In this document: positions 63,187 to 64,000 of the stretch, piece after piece
How the letters are laid out: the number at the start of each line of letters is the position of its first letter
How positions within the stretch are numbered: the first letter of the stretch is position 1
Assembly (NCBI RefSeq): GCF_014205255.1
Contig: NZ_JACHNE010000001.1
Coordinates: 1,984,001-2,048,000, forward strand
Source: Streptomyces caelestis
Lineage (GTDB): Bacteria > Actinomycetota > Actinomycetes > Streptomycetales > Streptomycetaceae
Length of the DNA: 64,000 nucleotides
Direction of reading: 5' to 3'
Position numbers and translations under genes: made by a program
The notes under the pieces: generated by a model
The model's database searches: none
What the model saw: only the letters and a program-made list of their open reading frames with translations
What the model was told of the DNA's origin: nothing

Positions 63187-64000
63187 TTACGAGGCGCTGA
63201 TCCGGAACTGGGTGAAGGTGCCCGCGCCGGCGTGTCCCTGGCCGGCGGGCGCGAGGGCGACGAGGCCGAGCAGGGCGCCCACCCAGCGCCACGGGGTGGC
63301 GGCGAAGACCGGGCCCGACGGCCGGAAGCCGTCGCCGACGTCGGCCGAGAAGCGGCAGCGGGCGCCCGCGCCGATGTCGATCCGCAGCCGGGCCCGGTCC
63401 CCGGGCGCGAGCCGCGGGTGGGCGGCGTCGCGCTCGGCGTCCGCGACCGCCTCGGCGAACCGGTGCACGAGGTGCGCGGTACCGTCCGCGCCCCGCTGGA
63501 GGCCGATCCAGCCGAACGCGTCCCCGAGGACCGCGAGACCGGCCCGGGCCCCGGGCTCGTCGCTGTCGAGCCGCAGCTCCACCTCGACCGTGCAGGGCGT
63601 GCCGGGCAGCCGCTGGGTGAGCACGTTCGGCAGCTTGCGCAGGTCGTGCGCGTCGGCCGAGCGGACGCAGGTCAGCCGGAGTCCGTCCCCGGAGTGCTGG
63701 GTGGCCCAGCCGTCGCCCGGGTTGGCGGTCCACTGCCACTGGCGGCCGTACCGCCCGCCGGGGAAGTCGTCGTCGGTGGCGGGCGCGGCGGGCGGCTGCG
63801 GCGGCAGGCCGGGCTTCTTGTGCACGGCGACGGGGGCACCGTTCTCGCCGAGCACCGGCCAGCCGTCCCCACCCCAGCGCATCGGCTGGAGGTGCACGAC
63901 CCGGCCGTAGGCGCCGCGCTGCTGGAAGTGCAGGAACCAGTCCTCGCCGGACGCGGTGCGCACCCAGCCGCCCTGATGGGGGCCGTTGACGTCGGTGTCC
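63187..64000 (-). CDS. Partial glycoside hydrolase family 43 enzyme, C-terminal part
   Basis: The frame is open to the right edge, so the N-terminus lies outside the window and only about 271 residues are seen. NGPHQGGWVRTASGEDWFLHFQQRGAYGRVVHLQPMRW is the typical end of a GH43 propeller, and the following region (WQWTANPGDGWATQHSGDGLRLTCV to the C-terminus) is the beta-sandwich, concanavalin-like accessory domain of GH43 beta-xylosidases/arabinofuranosidases. It is upstream of the PL1-methylesterase gene on the same strand and 34 bases away, so it is probably in the same operon. No signal can be judged. Confidence 0.88.
   Translation of the reverse strand, partial: DTDVNGPHQGGWVRTASGEDWFLHFQQRGAYGRVVHLQPMRWGGDGWPVLGENGAPVAVHKKPGLPPQPPAAPATDDDFPGGRYGRQWQWTANPGDGWATQHSGDGLRLTCVRSADAHDLRKLPNVLTQRLPGTPCTVEVELRLDSDEPGARAGLAVLGDAFGWIGLQRGADGTAHLVHRFAEAVADAERDAAHPRLAPGDRARLRIDIGAGARCRFSADVGDGFRPSGPVFAATPWRWVGALLGLVALAPAGQGHAGAGTFTQFRISAS

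Overview
The window is high-GC actinobacterial DNA and almost certainly a Streptomyces chromosome. It has strong G/C third-position bias, frequent GTG starts, many 4-nt start/stop overlaps and TAT/Sec secreted carbohydrate enzymes. From memory, the gene order (phosphate permease tail, cobalamin genes, ectABCD, a PBP, a sigma factor, pectin lyases) matches the S. coelicolor SCO1845 to SCO1880 neighbourhood. This was not checked by search.

Layout. (1) 1-400: the tail of a probable Pit phosphate permease and a small membrane protein. (2) 500-16228: a cobalamin riboswitch followed by one long corrinoid operon (cobD, cobQ, cobN, chlI/D-type chelatase, cobO, cobB, cobI, cobM, cbiG-cobJ fusion, cbiX, cobC). 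A 19-codon leader ORF and two bridging mini-ORFs appear to pass ribosomes from gene to gene. (3) 16016-20347, minus strand: a frameshift-extended membrane protein, an amidohydrolase and a polar amino-acid ABC transporter. (4) 20548-25757: an aminotransferase, a DUF664 protein and the ectoine/hydroxyectoine operon ectABCD behind an AT-rich control region. (5) 25842-31935: assorted enzymes, including a KGSA-type dehydrogenase divergent from an IclR regulator. (6) 32026-36362: a membrane protein, histidine kinase and response regulator, split by a TnpB (IS200/605-type) element. (7) 36416-41129: a PBP, a purine permease, a SigE-family sigma factor and its partner.

(8) 41214-64000: a pectin-degradation locus. 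It contains PL3 and PL9 lyases, a two-domain GH43, a phosphatase, an esterase, two PL1 lyases, two pectin methylesterases, a rhamnogalacturonan acetylesterase, a sugar-binding lipoprotein, a PL1-methylesterase fusion and a partial GH43. The secreted enzymes would de-esterify and cleave pectin, and the lipoprotein would capture the products. A shared promoter-like motif precedes the PL3 and PL9 genes close to the sigma factor gene.

(9) About 42.3-48.1 kb: a mobile-element island inside the pectin locus. It holds a 144-bp hairpin MITE with TA duplication, an intact IS701-like transposase gene, and a 3480-bp element (44652-48131) with matched inverted ends and a 5-bp CTCGA duplication. That element encodes no transposase. 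It carries a frameshifted AAA ATPase, a phytanoyl-CoA-dioxygenase-like gene and an AraC regulator, the last two lying between two identical 245-bp IS-end elements. I consider this nested structure the most unusual thing in the window.
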